Counted from the stretch's first letter, positions 1 through 7,294 are shown. The stretch: DNA of 16,461 nt from CBFGTA01 sp965651595 (GCA_965651595.1 CBFGTA010000046.1:1-16461); one strand, 5' to 3'. The notes: generated by a model not told the origin, from the sequence alone. A program made the numbers and translations.

Positions 1-273
1 GAACAGGACGAGGTCAGCGAACGCCTCCCCAAAGGCGAGACCCGCGATGACCGGGATGAGGCGCATGCCGCGAGCTCGGGCAACGGCAGCGGCCCCGAAA
101 GCGGTGGGAAGCCACACCAGTGAGGCTCCGGCCTCCGGGAACACAGTCTGACGGCTGATTGGGGCTAGCGCGACATAGATGCCAGCACACCCAATGAACA
201 GGACGAGCCACTGACACCAGGTTGGTAGGCGACCAAAAAGGTGGTGTGGTGCCCACCTGTCGTTCGCTCCCAT
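1..273 (-). CDS. MASE1-like membrane sensor protein, N-terminal fragment (cut by window edge)
   Basis: The reading frame starts at an ATG (bases 273-271) and stays open for 91 codons to the window edge, so only the N-terminus is visible. A GAGG-type ribosome site lies about 10 bases upstream (near 282-287). After a short polar start, residues about 18-36 form a first membrane helix (WLVLFIGCAGIYVAL). A segment reading SLVWLPTAFGAAAVARARGM and then a third hydrophobic helix follow at about residues 55-90. A W-x-P/A-G-like turn followed by a basic loop and helix resembles the start of MASE1 domains, which are multi-helix membrane sensors usually joined to GGDEF, EAL or histidine-kinase outputs. 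The output domain lies outside the window. The gene is divergent from the glutamate decarboxylase gene. That it is a membrane protein is well supported; the MASE1 assignment is by eye and tentative. Confidence 0.5.
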   Translation of the reverse strand, partial: MGANDRWAPHHLFGRLPTWCQWLVLFIGCAGIYVALAPISRQTVFPEAGASLVWLPTAFGAAAVARARGMRLIPVIAGLAFGEAFADLVLF

Positions 274-490
274 GATGCACGCCTCATTCCCTGCCCGCGG
301 AGCCTGTGTTGACAAACCGCGGGCAGTATCGAGGTTATTGAGCGCGGCGCGCACACGCCTGACCGATCACTCGACTGGTGACACAGTTGAAACTACAACT
401 GGCCACCGTCCCGACCGTGCCAGGCACGTGGATGCCGAGGACTCCGGTACTCGGTTGCATTGGTCGCGGGCAGCCTGGTTGGATCGGGTC
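274..490. promoter_or_regulatory. Divergent intergenic region with possible promoter for gad
   Basis: This 217-base spacer separates the divergent membrane-sensor and glutamate decarboxylase genes and must hold both promoters. An exact TTGACA lies at 309-314, with a weak -10-like GGTTAT at 333-338 (18-base spacing) pointing toward the decarboxylase. The decarboxylase frame is open across the whole spacer, but that translation has no resemblance to the family. I therefore treat it as non-coding. No convincing operator repeat was seen. Confidence 0.3.
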
Positions 491-1873
491 ATGGCCTTAC
501 ACACGATGTCTTCCGAGGACGAGCAAAATCGACCGATCGCCGCTCCCATCATGTTTCCTGGCAATGTATCCATCCCGAAGGGCAAGATTCCTGATGGTGA
601 GTTGGGCCCTCGTCTGGCCTACCAACTCGTACATGACGAGGCCATGCTCGACGGCAATGCCCGGCTGAATCTGGCAACCTTCGTGTCCACCTGGATGGAA
701 CCTGAAGCTCGGCAGCTGTATGCCGACTCCTACGACAAGAACATGATCGATAAGGACGAGTACCCCCAGACGGCCGCGATCGAGGAGCGGTGCGTCGAGA
801 TGATCGCTAATCTCTGGAACGCCCCGGGGGAGACAATCGGAACGTCGGCCATCGGTTCGTCGGAGGCGTGCATGCTGGCGGGCATGGCGATGAAGCGGCG
901 TTGGGCCAAGGCCCGCAAACACGCTGGCAAAGACGCGAGTGCACCCAACCTCGTGATGAGTTCCGCGGTGCAGGTGGTGTGGGAGAAGTTCTGCAACTAC
1001 TGGGAGGTCGAGGCCCGATACGTGCCAATCACTCGCGACCGGTTGGAGATGACCCCCGACGCCATGCTCGACTATGTCGACGAGAACACGATCGGCGTTG
1101 TCGGCATCCTCGGTGTCACCTACACCGGTTCCTACGAGCCGATCAAGGACTTGGCCGAAGCGCTCGACGACTTGCAGGAGCGCACCGGTCTTGATGTGCC
1201 TCTCCACGTTGACGGGGCCAGCGGCGGCATGGTGGCGCCGTTCCTGCAGCCGGATCTAGAGTGGGACTTCCGACTGTCGCGCGTTCACTCAATCAACACG
1301 TCCGGACACAAGTACGGCATGGTGTACCCGGGACTCGGTTGGGTTGTCTGGCGCAAGAAGGAGTATCTGCCCGAAGAGCTCATCTTCCACGTGTCCTACC
1401 TAGGTGGAGACATGCCCACCCTGGCACTGAACTTCTCTCGGCCCGGTGCTCAAGTGTTGCTGCAGTACTACCTGTTCTTGCGTCTCGGGTTCGAGGGTTA
1501 TCGGCGCGTGCACGCCACAAGCCGGGAAGTTGCCATGTACCTGTCGGACTCGATCGAGCAGATGGACTGCTTCGAGCTACTCTCCCGCGGCGACGACATC
1601 CCCGTGTTCGCCTGGACCCTCACCAATCCCCAAGACCGCGCCTGGAAACTGCAGGATCTATCGGACCGGCTCCGATCGCACGGCTGGCAAGTCCCCGCCT
1701 ATCCAATGTCGGCCGACATTGAAGACCTGTGGGTGATGCGGGTCGTCGTCAAGAGTGGAATGAGCATGGACATGGCCAATCTGCTGTTGGCTGACATTCG
1801 CGAGGCAGTGAAGTACCTCGAGTCCTTGGAAACCCCACTACCTGACGCCGCCCACGGCCACTTTTCTCACTAG
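491..1873 (+). CDS. gadB: Glutamate decarboxylase (GadB family, PLP-dependent)
   Basis: Converts L-glutamate to GABA and CO2, consuming a cytoplasmic proton. It aligns almost end to end with E. coli GadB. Matching blocks include LDGNARLNLATF, the stretch MIDKDEYPQ-AA, IGSSEACMLAGMAMK, DENTIGVVGILGVTYTG, the PLP-site DGASGG, and SINTSGHKYG with the Schiff-base lysine K274. The chosen ATG gives 460 residues (E. coli GadB has 466) and has a weak GGA seven bases upstream. The frame is open back to base 272, but that extension has no family similarity. ATG 506 is the next alternative. The C-terminus reads GHFSH. Its final histidine lines up with the penultimate histidine of E. coli GadB (FKHT), which caps the active site at neutral pH. 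No glutamate/GABA antiporter gene is adjacent, so a role in acid resistance, GABA metabolism or glutamate turnover cannot be settled. Family assignment is very secure. Confidence 0.93.
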   Translation: MALHTMSSEDEQNRPIAAPIMFPGNVSIPKGKIPDGELGPRLAYQLVHDEAMLDGNARLNLATFVSTWMEPEARQLYADSYDKNMIDKDEYPQTAAIEERCVEMIANLWNAPGETIGTSAIGSSEACMLAGMAMKRRWAKARKHAGKDASAPNLVMSSAVQVVWEKFCNYWEVEARYVPITRDRLEMTPDAMLDYVDENTIGVVGILGVTYTGSYEPIKDLAEALDDLQERTGLDVPLHVDGASGGMVAPFLQPDLEWDFRLSRVHSINTSGHKYGMVYPGLGWVVWRKKEYLPEELIFHVSYLGGDMPTLALNFSRPGAQVLLQYYLFLRLGFEGYRRVHATSREVAMYLSDSIEQMDCFELLSRGDDIPVFAWTLTNPQDRAWKLQDLSDRLRSHGWQVPAYPMSADIEDLWVMRVVVKSGMSMDMANLLLADIREAVKYLESLETPLPDAAHGHFSH

Positions 1874-1921
1874 TCGAGGAGCGAGTGTCGCGGCGCAGGA
1901 ATCGCTAGTTCGGAGGTGCCG

Positions 1922-3133
1922 GTGGGTCAACAGTGGACAGTCGGCGATGTCGTGGACTGGGTTGAGGCCGCCTACCCACCGGGCTGGGCAGGGTCTTGGG
2001 ACGCTGTAGGCCTCGTGGTAGGCCGGCCTGATCGACCCGTCAGTCACGTCCGGACCACAGTCGATGTCACTGAGCCGGTCGTGCGGGCAGCCATTGCTGA
2101 CGGGGTCGATTTCCTCCTCGCACACCACCCACTGTTCCTTGGAGGCACGACGTCGGTGGCGGCCGTTGACGCCAAAGGCCGACTCGTGCACGACCTCGTA
2201 GAGGCCGGGTGTGCGCTGATGGTCGCTCACACCAACGCCGACTCGGCACCGGGAGGGGTGTCGGACGCATTGGCCGCCCGCCTCGGGATTGAGGACACCT
2301 CGCCGTTGCAGCCAGCTCACGTTGCTCGACTGAAACTTGTCGTCTACGTGCCCCACAACTACCGTGACGCCGTTCTCGACGCTGCCAGTGCCGTCGGCGC
2401 TGGCTCGATTGGCGACTACGACCGATGCGCCTATCAGCTAGACGGGCACGGAACCTTTCGTCCGCGGCCCGGCGCTGACCCGTATCTGGGTCATGTGGGC
2501 GAAATCGAGATCGTCGAAGAGGCACGCATCGAGATGGTGCTCGATGCGGGGGTGAGATCCGCGGTTGAGGCCGCAGTCCTGCGTGCCCATCCTTATGAGG
2601 AGCCTGCCTACGAGTTCATGGCGATGGACGTTCGCGACCGGCGGGTGGGTCTTGGTCGAGTGGGTTCGCTCGCGCAGGCGGTGACTGTGGAGGAGTTCGC
2701 GGGTGTCGTGGCGGACTCACTGCCCGCCACTGCTGGAGGGATCCGAGTAGCCGGGGATCTGGGACGGGTGGTTCGGCGCGTCGCCGTATGCGGGGGGTCC
2801 GGCGACGAGTTCTTGAACCACGCCACTCGGGCTGGGGCGGACGTCTACGTGACGGCGGACCTGAAGCACCATCGGGTCCTGGACCACCTCGCCGATGGGG
2901 GTTGTGCGGTCATCGACGTGGGGCACTGGGCCAGCGAATGGCCGTGGTGCGAACTCGTGGCCACCCGGCTCACTGCCGACATCACGCTGCCCGCCGAACT
3001 GAACAACGGCGGCAATCGGGATGGCAGTCAGACAACCGGAGCGCTGCAAGTTACGGTGGATCGCACCGTGACGGACCCGTGGTCGGGCCACTTCATCCAC
3101 GACGAGTCGGACAGGACAACCAGTGAACGCTGA
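1922..3133 (+). CDS. Nif3/YqfO-family dinuclear metal-binding protein
   Basis: Belongs to the NIF3 (DUF34) family, often misnamed GTP cyclohydrolase 1 type 2. The cellular substrate is unknown. The family's metal ligands are visible: LLAHHP (H68, H69), TNAD (D107) and, near the end, DVGHWASE (H335, E339). Residues about 138-238 carry the inserted PII/CutA-like domain of the long YqfO-type members (KLVVYVP start, HPYEEPAYE end), which explains the 403-residue length. I chose GTG 1922 because GGAGG at 1912-1916 sits five bases upstream. GTG 1916 overlaps that site and is less likely. It is the first gene of an operon: its last 11 bases overlap the start of the zinc-ribbon gene. A C-terminal tail of about 40 residues (NNGGNRDG onward) is polar and probably disordered. 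The same three-gene order occurs in mycobacteria (Rv2230c-Rv2229c-Rv2228c). Confidence 0.9.
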   Translation: MGQQWTVGDVVDWVEAAYPPGWAGSWDAVGLVVGRPDRPVSHVRTTVDVTEPVVRAAIADGVDFLLAHHPLFLGGTTSVAAVDAKGRLVHDLVEAGCALMVAHTNADSAPGGVSDALAARLGIEDTSPLQPAHVARLKLVVYVPHNYRDAVLDAASAVGAGSIGDYDRCAYQLDGHGTFRPRPGADPYLGHVGEIEIVEEARIEMVLDAGVRSAVEAAVLRAHPYEEPAYEFMAMDVRDRRVGLGRVGSLAQAVTVEEFAGVVADSLPATAGGIRVAGDLGRVVRRVAVCGGSGDEFLNHATRAGADVYVTADLKHHRVLDHLADGGCAVIDVGHWASEWPWCELVATRLTADITLPAELNNGGNRDGSQTTGALQVTVDRTVTDPWSGHFIHDESDRTTSER

Positions 3134-3851
3134 CGCACACGCCCAGGGAGCCCTGCTGCAGTTGCAGGCGCTGGACTCACAGATCGATCGTCTCAAGCGG
3201 GAGCGAGATCAACTGCCCGAGGCTCGTGAGCTCGCAAACGTCCGAAGCGAAGCCGCCCGCGTGCAGGCCCAACTCGGAAATCTCGAAGCAAGGTTAGGCG
3301 ACTTGCGGCGCGACCTCGTTCGTGCCGAAGGTGAAGTCGACACGGTCACGGCCAGACTCGCCCGCGACCGAAACCTCATCGACTCAGGGTCCATCACCTC
3401 AGCCAAACAGCTCGCTGATCTGCAGCACGAAATCGACACCCTGACGCGAAGGCTGCAAGAAGTCGAAGATGCTCAACTCGAAGTCATGGAACAGGTCGAA
3501 GAAGCCGACAACGAGCTGGCGGGTCTGCGCGGAACCTACACCGACCTCGGGGGCAAGGAGGCGGCTCTCGCCGCCCGAGTCAAGGAACTCTCCGCCAACC
3601 TCAGCGTTGACATCGACGACCGCTCCACGGCGCGAGCACCCATCCTCGCCGAGGTCCCAGACGCACTCCTCGCTCTGTACACCTCAGTTCGCTCTCACAT
3701 GCCGACTGCAGTCGCAACCATCACTGGCCGCAGTTGTGGCGCGTGCCAGATGGAGCTATCCCCAGCAGATGTCCAAGACATTTCTGTCCAGCTCGAGTCG
3801 GGAATCGCTCGCTGCACCGAGTGCAATTGCATCCTGGTGCTCTCCGCATGA
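3123..3851 (+). CDS. Coiled-coil protein with C-terminal C4 zinc ribbon
   Basis: A 242-residue protein of the zf-RING_7 / Rv2229c type, of unknown function. Residues about 10-160 are a long charged heptad-rich coiled coil. Fragments such as LQLQALDSQIDRLKRERDQ and ADLQHEIDTLTRRLQEVED are typical of the family. The C-terminal zinc ribbon has C205-x2-C208 (CGAC) and C231-x2-C234 (CTEC), with the MELSP block in between that is characteristic of the family. The GTG start overlaps the Nif3 stop by 11 bases and has AGGA six bases upstream, inside the Nif3 gene. The stop overlaps the RNase HI start by 4 bases (ATGA). Both overlaps suggest translational coupling. A role as a scaffold or nucleic-acid-binding protein is plausible from its shape but unproven. 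Family assignment is secure, function is not. Confidence 0.9.
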   Translation: MNADAHAQGALLQLQALDSQIDRLKRERDQLPEARELANVRSEAARVQAQLGNLEARLGDLRRDLVRAEGEVDTVTARLARDRNLIDSGSITSAKQLADLQHEIDTLTRRLQEVEDAQLEVMEQVEEADNELAGLRGTYTDLGGKEAALAARVKELSANLSVDIDDRSTARAPILAEVPDALLALYTSVRSHMPTAVATITGRSCGACQMELSPADVQDISVQLESGIARCTECNCILVLSA

Positions 3852-4321
3852 CCGCGACGAAGCTAACGATCGAAGCCGACGGCGGCTCGCGGGGTAACCC
3901 CGGGCCAGCCGCCTATGGTGCGCTCGTTCGCGACCGGCAAGGACGCGTGCTGATCGAGGCGGCTGGCTACGTGGGTGAAACCACCAACAACGTGGCTGAA
4001 TACCGTGGCCTGATCGCGGGGCTTGAAGCCGCCCGGGAAGTCGACCCGGCCGCCCTCGTGACTGCTCGACTCGATTCGAAACTCGTGGTTGAGCAGATGG
4101 CGGGCCGTTGGAAGATCAAACAGTCGCACCTGGCCCAACTAGCGCTCGAAGCGCGCCGGATCCTGCCGCCCCATCAGATCGACTACGAGTGGGTGCCACG
4201 CGCGCAGAACGCAGCCGCTGACGCTCTGGCCAACGAGGCGCTTGACGCTGCGGTCCTGGGCAACACGAATCCCATTTGGCGTGACCTGCGCAACCCTAGC
4301 CCCGAGCCTGGCAGCAACTGA
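3848..4321 (+). CDS. rnhA: Stand-alone RNase HI (reverse-transcriptase-like RNase H)
   Basis: Degrades the RNA strand of RNA-DNA hybrids (R-loops, primers). The four acidic catalytic residues are in place: D11 in EADGGSRGNPGP, E51 in NNVAEYRGL, D76 in ARLDSKLVVEQM, and D124 in NAAADALANEAL. NNVAEYRGL and the W-K-I-K-x-S-H block are typical of the actinobacterial/archaeal-like RNase HI group. The ATG at 3848 overlaps the zinc-ribbon gene's stop as ATGA, and translation from it starts exactly at the domain. The frame is open upstream to 3734, but only as an overlap with the preceding gene. It has 157 residues. In mycobacteria and streptomycetes the equivalent protein is often fused to a CobC-like phosphatase domain. 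Here it ends about 30 residues after D124, with no second domain. It is the last gene of the Nif3/zinc-ribbon/RNase HI operon, 40 bases before rnpB. Confidence 0.92.
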   Translation: MTATKLTIEADGGSRGNPGPAAYGALVRDRQGRVLIEAAGYVGETTNNVAEYRGLIAGLEAAREVDPAALVTARLDSKLVVEQMAGRWKIKQSHLAQLALEARRILPPHQIDYEWVPRAQNAAADALANEALDAAVLGNTNPIWRDLRNPSPEPGSN

Positions 4322-4350
4322 AGCTGCGCGCACGCGCCACCTATGCGCGC

Positions 4351-4356
4351 TACAGT
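4351..4356 (+). promoter_or_regulatory. Probable -10 box of rnpB
   Basis: TACAGT sits 6 bases before the expected 5' end of the RNase P RNA (about 4362-4363, where the P1 helix begins). It fits the TAnnnT consensus of housekeeping sigma factors. No clear -35 hexamer is seen 16-18 bases upstream, where the sequence is very GC-rich. Confidence 0.5.
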
Positions 4357-4361
4357 GGTGG

Positions 4362-4749
4362 CAGCGAGCCAGCCAGGCGGCCGCGAGCGCGCAAGCGCTT
4401 GAGGAAAGTCCGGACTCCACAGGGCAGGGTGGTGGGTAACGCCCACCCGGGGTGACCCGCGGGACAGTGCCACAGAGAACAGACCGCCGCGCAAGCGGTA
4501 AGGGTGAAACGGTGGTGTAAGAGACCACCAGCGCGCTAGGTGACTAGTGCGGCTCGGTAAACCCCACCCGGAGCAAGGTCAAGAGGGACTCCTTCGGGAG
4601 TCCTGAGCAGCGCGGTGACCCGCCGTATCGCTGCTGGTAGACCGCTAGAGGCTGCAGGCGACTGCAGTTCGAGATGGATGGTCGCCGATAGGCGAGGGCT
4701 TCGGTCGTCGCCTATCGACAGAATCCGGCTTACCGGCTGGCTCGCTACC
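4362..4749 (+). ncRNA. rnpB: RNase P RNA, bacterial class A
   Basis: Catalytic RNA that trims the 5' leader of pre-tRNAs. P1 is formed by a perfect 12-bp pairing of AGCGAGCCAGCC (4363-4374) with GGCTGGCTCGCT (4735-4746), which fixes both ends. Conserved core blocks appear in order: GAGGAAAGTCCGGACTCC from 4401, ACAGAGAACAGACCGCC at about 4472-4488, GGTAAGGGTGAAACGGTG near 4497-4514, GTAAGAGACCACCAG, and GGTAAACCCCACCCGGAGC from 4556. The last is ACAGAATCCGGCTTACCGG at 4718-4736. Two internal hairpins support the fold. One is a 7-bp stem closed by a TTCG tetraloop (4586-4592/4597-4603). The other is a 10-bp stem (4685-4694/4708-4717). Its length of about 388 nt fits the class. No oligo-T terminator follows. 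It lies 40 bases downstream of the RNase HI gene and converges on the MarR gene. Exact ends are uncertain by a few bases. Confidence 0.96.
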
Positions 4750-4785
4750 CGCTGAAGCGACCGACTTGTGGCCTGTGGTGAGGGA

Positions 4786-5301
4786 TCAGGAAGTAGCGGC
4801 AAAACGAGCACATACGCGGGCTAGGGCCTGAGTGTCGCGCGTGTTGAGGCGCTCAAAGAAGTGCCGCTGCAGAGACTCGGCGTGCACAGGAATCGCGTCC
4901 CTCAATCGTTGAATCCCGCGCGGCGTGACGCAAGCGTGGACCCCTCGGCGGTCGTCGTCGCAGAACTCTCGGTCAACTAGTCCGAGGCGAGTCAAGCGAT
5001 CGACCTGGTGGGTCAATCGTGATCGGGAGATGACCAGGGCTTCGGCGAGGTCACTCATTCGCATTCGGTACTGGGGGGCGTCAGCGAGTCGACCGAGCAG
5101 TTCGAAATCACCCAGCGAGATCGCGCACGTTGACTTGAGGTCATTGTCAACCAGAGACAGGACCGCACGGGATGTTGTGAGCCAAGCGCGCCACAGACCT
5201 TGTTCGTCATCGGAGAGGGTCGGGGAGGATTCGCGAGGCGGAGTGGTCGTCGTCAGCACGACACTGAGGGTAGGTGGCGCAGGGGCGCAAGGGTAGCGCA
5301 T
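4786..5301 (-). CDS. MarR-family transcriptional regulator
   Basis: A 171-residue winged-helix regulator. The core follows the MarR plan: an N-terminal dimerisation helix (about residues 32-58), ISLGDFELLGRLADAP, helix-turn-helix MRMSDLAEALVISRSRLTHQVDRL (recognition helix about 92-104), then LGLVDRE and the wing tip DDDRRG (115-120), followed by VTPRGIQRL. The C-terminal dimerisation helix ends the protein. The first 28 residues are proline/threonine-rich and unlike the family. No Shine-Dalgarno precedes ATG 5301, so a leaderless mRNA or a later start (GTG 5259) is possible. Its ligand and target are unknown. Nothing next to it looks like a typical MarR target such as an efflux pump or catabolic gene. 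It lies 100 bases downstream of the methionine aminopeptidase gene on the same strand and converges on rnpB. Confidence 0.88.
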   Translation of the reverse strand: MRYPCAPAPPTLSVVLTTTTPPRESSPTLSDDEQGLWRAWLTTSRAVLSLVDNDLKSTCAISLGDFELLGRLADAPQYRMRMSDLAEALVISRSRLTHQVDRLTRLGLVDREFCDDDRRGVHACVTPRGIQRLRDAIPVHAESLQRHFFERLNTRDTQALARVCARFAATS

Positions 5302-5350
5302 GACTCGAAGTTTTCAGATTTGGAAGTGAGATCCATTCACGGCGCCCCAG

Positions 5351-5376
5351 TTCCCGCGATTTCCACTCATCGGGAA
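5351..5376. repeat. Small inverted repeat upstream of the MarR gene
   Basis: TTCCCG (5351-5356) and CGGGAA (5371-5376) form 6-bp arms around a 14-base centre, in the 100-base gap between the methionine aminopeptidase stop and the MarR start. It could be an operator for MarR autoregulation or a weak hairpin after the aminopeptidase gene. Arms this short also occur by chance. The rest of the gap shows nothing recognisable. Confidence 0.2.
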
Positions 5377-5401
5377 GACTTAGGCAGCAGGTCGGGGCCG
5401 A

Positions 5402-6286
5402 CTAAGGTCTCGTCGCAGTGGACGGAACAGTGAGGATCTCCGATCCGGTGTCGGTGACCAAGATTGTGTGCTCACATTGAGCGGTCCACTTCTTGTCCAC
5501 CGTCGTGACAGTCCATCCGTCGTTCCATTGATCCCAGTCGATGGTGCCCAAGGTGAGCATGGGTTCGATGGTGAACGTCATGCCAGCCTCCATCGGCATG
5601 GAGTAAGACGGGTCGTCGTAATGAGGAATGATGAGCCCAGAGTGGAAAGCCGTCCCGATTCCGTGGCCGGTGAAGTCGCGTACCACCCCGTAACCGAAAC
5701 GCCGCGCATAAGACTCAATCACTCGCCCGATAACGTTGATGGGCCGGCTGGGCGCGACCGCTTTGATGGCTCGGGCAGTAGCTTCATTGGTTCGTTCGAC
5801 GAGCAGGCGCGCGTCTTCAGAAACGTCCCCGGCGAGAAAGGTGCGATTGGTGTCGCCGTGGACGCCATGAATGAATGCCGTGATGTCGATGTTGACGATG
5901 TCGCCGTCGAGGATCACCGTCGAATCGGGAATGCCGTGGCAGATCACTTCGTTGAGGGACGAACACAGTGATTTGGGATAGCCGCGATAGCCCAGGGTCG
6001 AGGGGTAAGCGCCGTGATCGAGCAGGAACTCGTGGCCGATTCGGTCAAGTTCGTCGGTCGTGACCCCCGGGGCTACTGCCGCTCCAACTGTGACGATGGC
6101 GTCGGCTGCGATCCGGCCCGCCACTCGCATCCGCTCAATGGTTTCGGCGTCTTTGACCTCCGGCCCGCGGTAGGGTGCTGGTGCCGGGCGGTCGACATAC
6201 TCGGGTCGAACAATCGCTGGCGGAACTGCCCGTCGCGGGGAGAGCTTTCCAGGTTGTAGAGGCGCCCTTGTGGCTTGTACTGTCAC
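5402..6286 (-). CDS. map: Type I methionine aminopeptidase (MapB-like)
   Basis: Removes the initiator methionine from nascent proteins in the cytoplasm and is usually essential. The dinuclear metal ligands are D134 (NIDITAF), D145 (HGDTNRTF), H208 (TGHGIGT), E241 (TIEPML) and E272 (CEHTIL). H117 in NEVICHGIPD is the conserved substrate-contacting histidine. It closely resembles M. tuberculosis MapB (Rv2861c), including VTTDELDRIGHEFLLDHGAY and FGYGVVRDFTGHGIG. The N-terminal extension is proline-rich (RAVPPAIVRPEYVDRP), as in the actinobacterial type 1c enzymes, with no zinc-finger cysteines. GTG 6286 is chosen because it gives 294 residues (MapB has 285) and the SPRRAVP block starts just after it. 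The frame remains open to 6472, but that part runs over the divergent small gene and is not family-like. Only 44 bases separate the two divergent starts. Confidence 0.93.
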   Translation of the reverse strand: MTVQATRAPLQPGKLSPRRAVPPAIVRPEYVDRPAPAPYRGPEVKDAETIERMRVAGRIAADAIVTVGAAVAPGVTTDELDRIGHEFLLDHGAYPSTLGYRGYPKSLCSSLNEVICHGIPDSTVILDGDIVNIDITAFIHGVHGDTNRTFLAGDVSEDARLLVERTNEATARAIKAVAPSRPINVIGRVIESYARRFGYGVVRDFTGHGIGTAFHSGLIIPHYDDPSYSMPMEAGMTFTIEPMLTLGTIDWDQWNDGWTVTTVDKKWTAQCEHTILVTDTGSEILTVPSTATRP

Positions 6287-6330
6287 AGTCAGAAGCCTAC
6301 CCGCTCCCCAACTGATTGTGGTGACGCATC

Positions 6331-6516
6331 GTGAACAAGTACTGGTACTGCCTTCTCCACGGGCGCGTCGAAGAAGGCCCCGGCTGCCCCAATTCCGATC
6401 GCCTCGGCCCCTACGACACCAAACTCGAAGCCGAACTGGCTCTGGAGAAGGTGCGCGAACGCAACGAGGCATGGGATCAGGGCGACAAGGAATGGACCGG
6501 AGACGTCGAGGGCTGA
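6331..6516 (+). CDS. Small conserved actinobacterial protein (SPOR-like annotation), 61 residues
   Basis: The protein reads MNKYWYCLLHGRVEE, then GPGCPNSDRLGPYDTKLEAE, then a charged helix ALEKVRERNEAWDQGD. I recognise this as a small actinobacterial family with a KYWYCL start, a D-R-LGPY-x-T centre and an ALEKVxERNExW tail. Members are commonly annotated as SPOR-domain or hypothetical proteins. It is soluble, with two cysteines (C7, C19) and no signal peptide. GTG 6331 is the only possible long start, because an in-frame stop lies at 6322. There is no strong ribosome site. It is divergent from the methionine aminopeptidase gene, a pairing I recall from other actinobacteria, and is followed by npdG 52 bases later on the same strand. 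Function is unknown. That it is real rests on family resemblance rather than length. Confidence 0.75.
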   Translation: MNKYWYCLLHGRVEEGPGCPNSDRLGPYDTKLEAELALEKVRERNEAWDQGDKEWTGDVEG

Positions 6517-6568
6517 ACGACGGTGACCCTCATCTCGGCGGGCCCGGTTCATATGCCACAGTGAGCCC

Positions 6569-7294
6569 ATGACGACCTCGCCTGCCGTCCCCCGCAAAGA
6601 TCCCCATGACCTGCCTGATGTGTCGGGCCTATCGATTGCTGTCCTGGGGGGCACCGGAGAGCAGGGCCGCGGCTTGGCGACACGCTGGGCACAGGCGGGC
6701 CTGTCGGTGGCGATCGGTTCCCGCGATGCCGACCGAGCCGCAGCCACTGCCGGAGAAGTCGCCGAAGCGGTGAGGGCGGTCTCTGGCCGCGAACCTTTGT
6801 TGTCGGGAGGCGACAATGCCTCAGTGGCGGGGGCCGCGGACGTTGTTATCGTGGCGGTTCCCTGGGCCGGTCACGCTGACGTGTTGCGGGAGCTCGCTGG
6901 CCAGTTGTCGGGCCGGATCGTGGTCGATTGCGTCAACCCGCTCGGGTTCGACAAACAAGGCAGCTTTGCGCTGCCCGTCGAAGAGGGCAGCGCAGCCCAA
7001 CAGGCTGCCTCGATCTTGGTTGACTCCCAGGTGGTGGCTGCCTTCCACCACGTCAGTGCTGTGCTCCTGCAGGACTTGACAGTAACGTCAGTGGACACCG
7101 ACGTGTTGGTCTTGGGTGACGACAGATCCGCCACCGACACTGTCCAGGCTTTGGCTGGGATCATCCCCGGCATGCGCGGACTATACGGCGGGCGGCTGCG
7201 CAACGCCCACCAAGTCGAGGCCCTCACAGCCAATCTCATCTCCGCCAACCGGCGCTACCGCACCCACGCGGGCGTTCGTCTCACCGGGGTCTAG
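6569..7294 (+). CDS. npdG: NADPH-dependent F420 reductase (F420:NADP oxidoreductase)
   Basis: Transfers hydride between NADPH and the deazaflavin coenzyme F420, supplying reduced F420 to F420-dependent oxidoreductases. The 241-residue protein has the Rossmann motif GGTGEQG at 27-33, then SRDADR, which places the NADP phosphate. The family blocks DVVIVAVPWAGH, VVDCVNPLGFDKQG, VAAFHHVSAVLL, DVLVLGDD, GRLRNAHQVEALTANLI and SANRRY-THAG are all present. It matches actinobacterial NPDG closely and differs from plain ketol-acid or pyrroline-5-carboxylate reductases. The first 19 residues are a loose N-terminal tail. ATG 6569 has no clear Shine-Dalgarno, and a leaderless start is possible. It converges on panB, 35 bases away. 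Its presence implies that the organism makes or imports F420, though no F420 biosynthesis genes are visible here. Confidence 0.92.
   Translation: MTTSPAVPRKDPHDLPDVSGLSIAVLGGTGEQGRGLATRWAQAGLSVAIGSRDADRAAATAGEVAEAVRAVSGREPLLSGGDNASVAGAADVVIVAVPWAGHADVLRELAGQLSGRIVVDCVNPLGFDKQGSFALPVEEGSAAQQAASILVDSQVVAAFHHVSAVLLQDLTVTSVDTDVLVLGDDRSATDTVQALAGIIPGMRGLYGGRLRNAHQVEALTANLISANRRYRTHAGVRLTGV

Noticed and set aside
272..490. N-terminal extension of the glutamate decarboxylase frame back to base 272
   Set aside because: The extra 73 residues have no family resemblance, begin inside the start of the divergent gene, and would leave no promoter space. ATG 491 gives the normal family length.
497..1207. 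Long antisense open frame inside the decarboxylase gene
   Set aside because: High-GC codon bias opens antisense frames. The translation has no recognisable domain, and the plus-strand gene is unambiguous.
4139..4528. Open frames on the minus strand across the RNase HI end and rnpB
   Set aside because: They run through the conserved RNase P RNA core and encode arginine/proline-rich low-complexity peptides with no family similarity.
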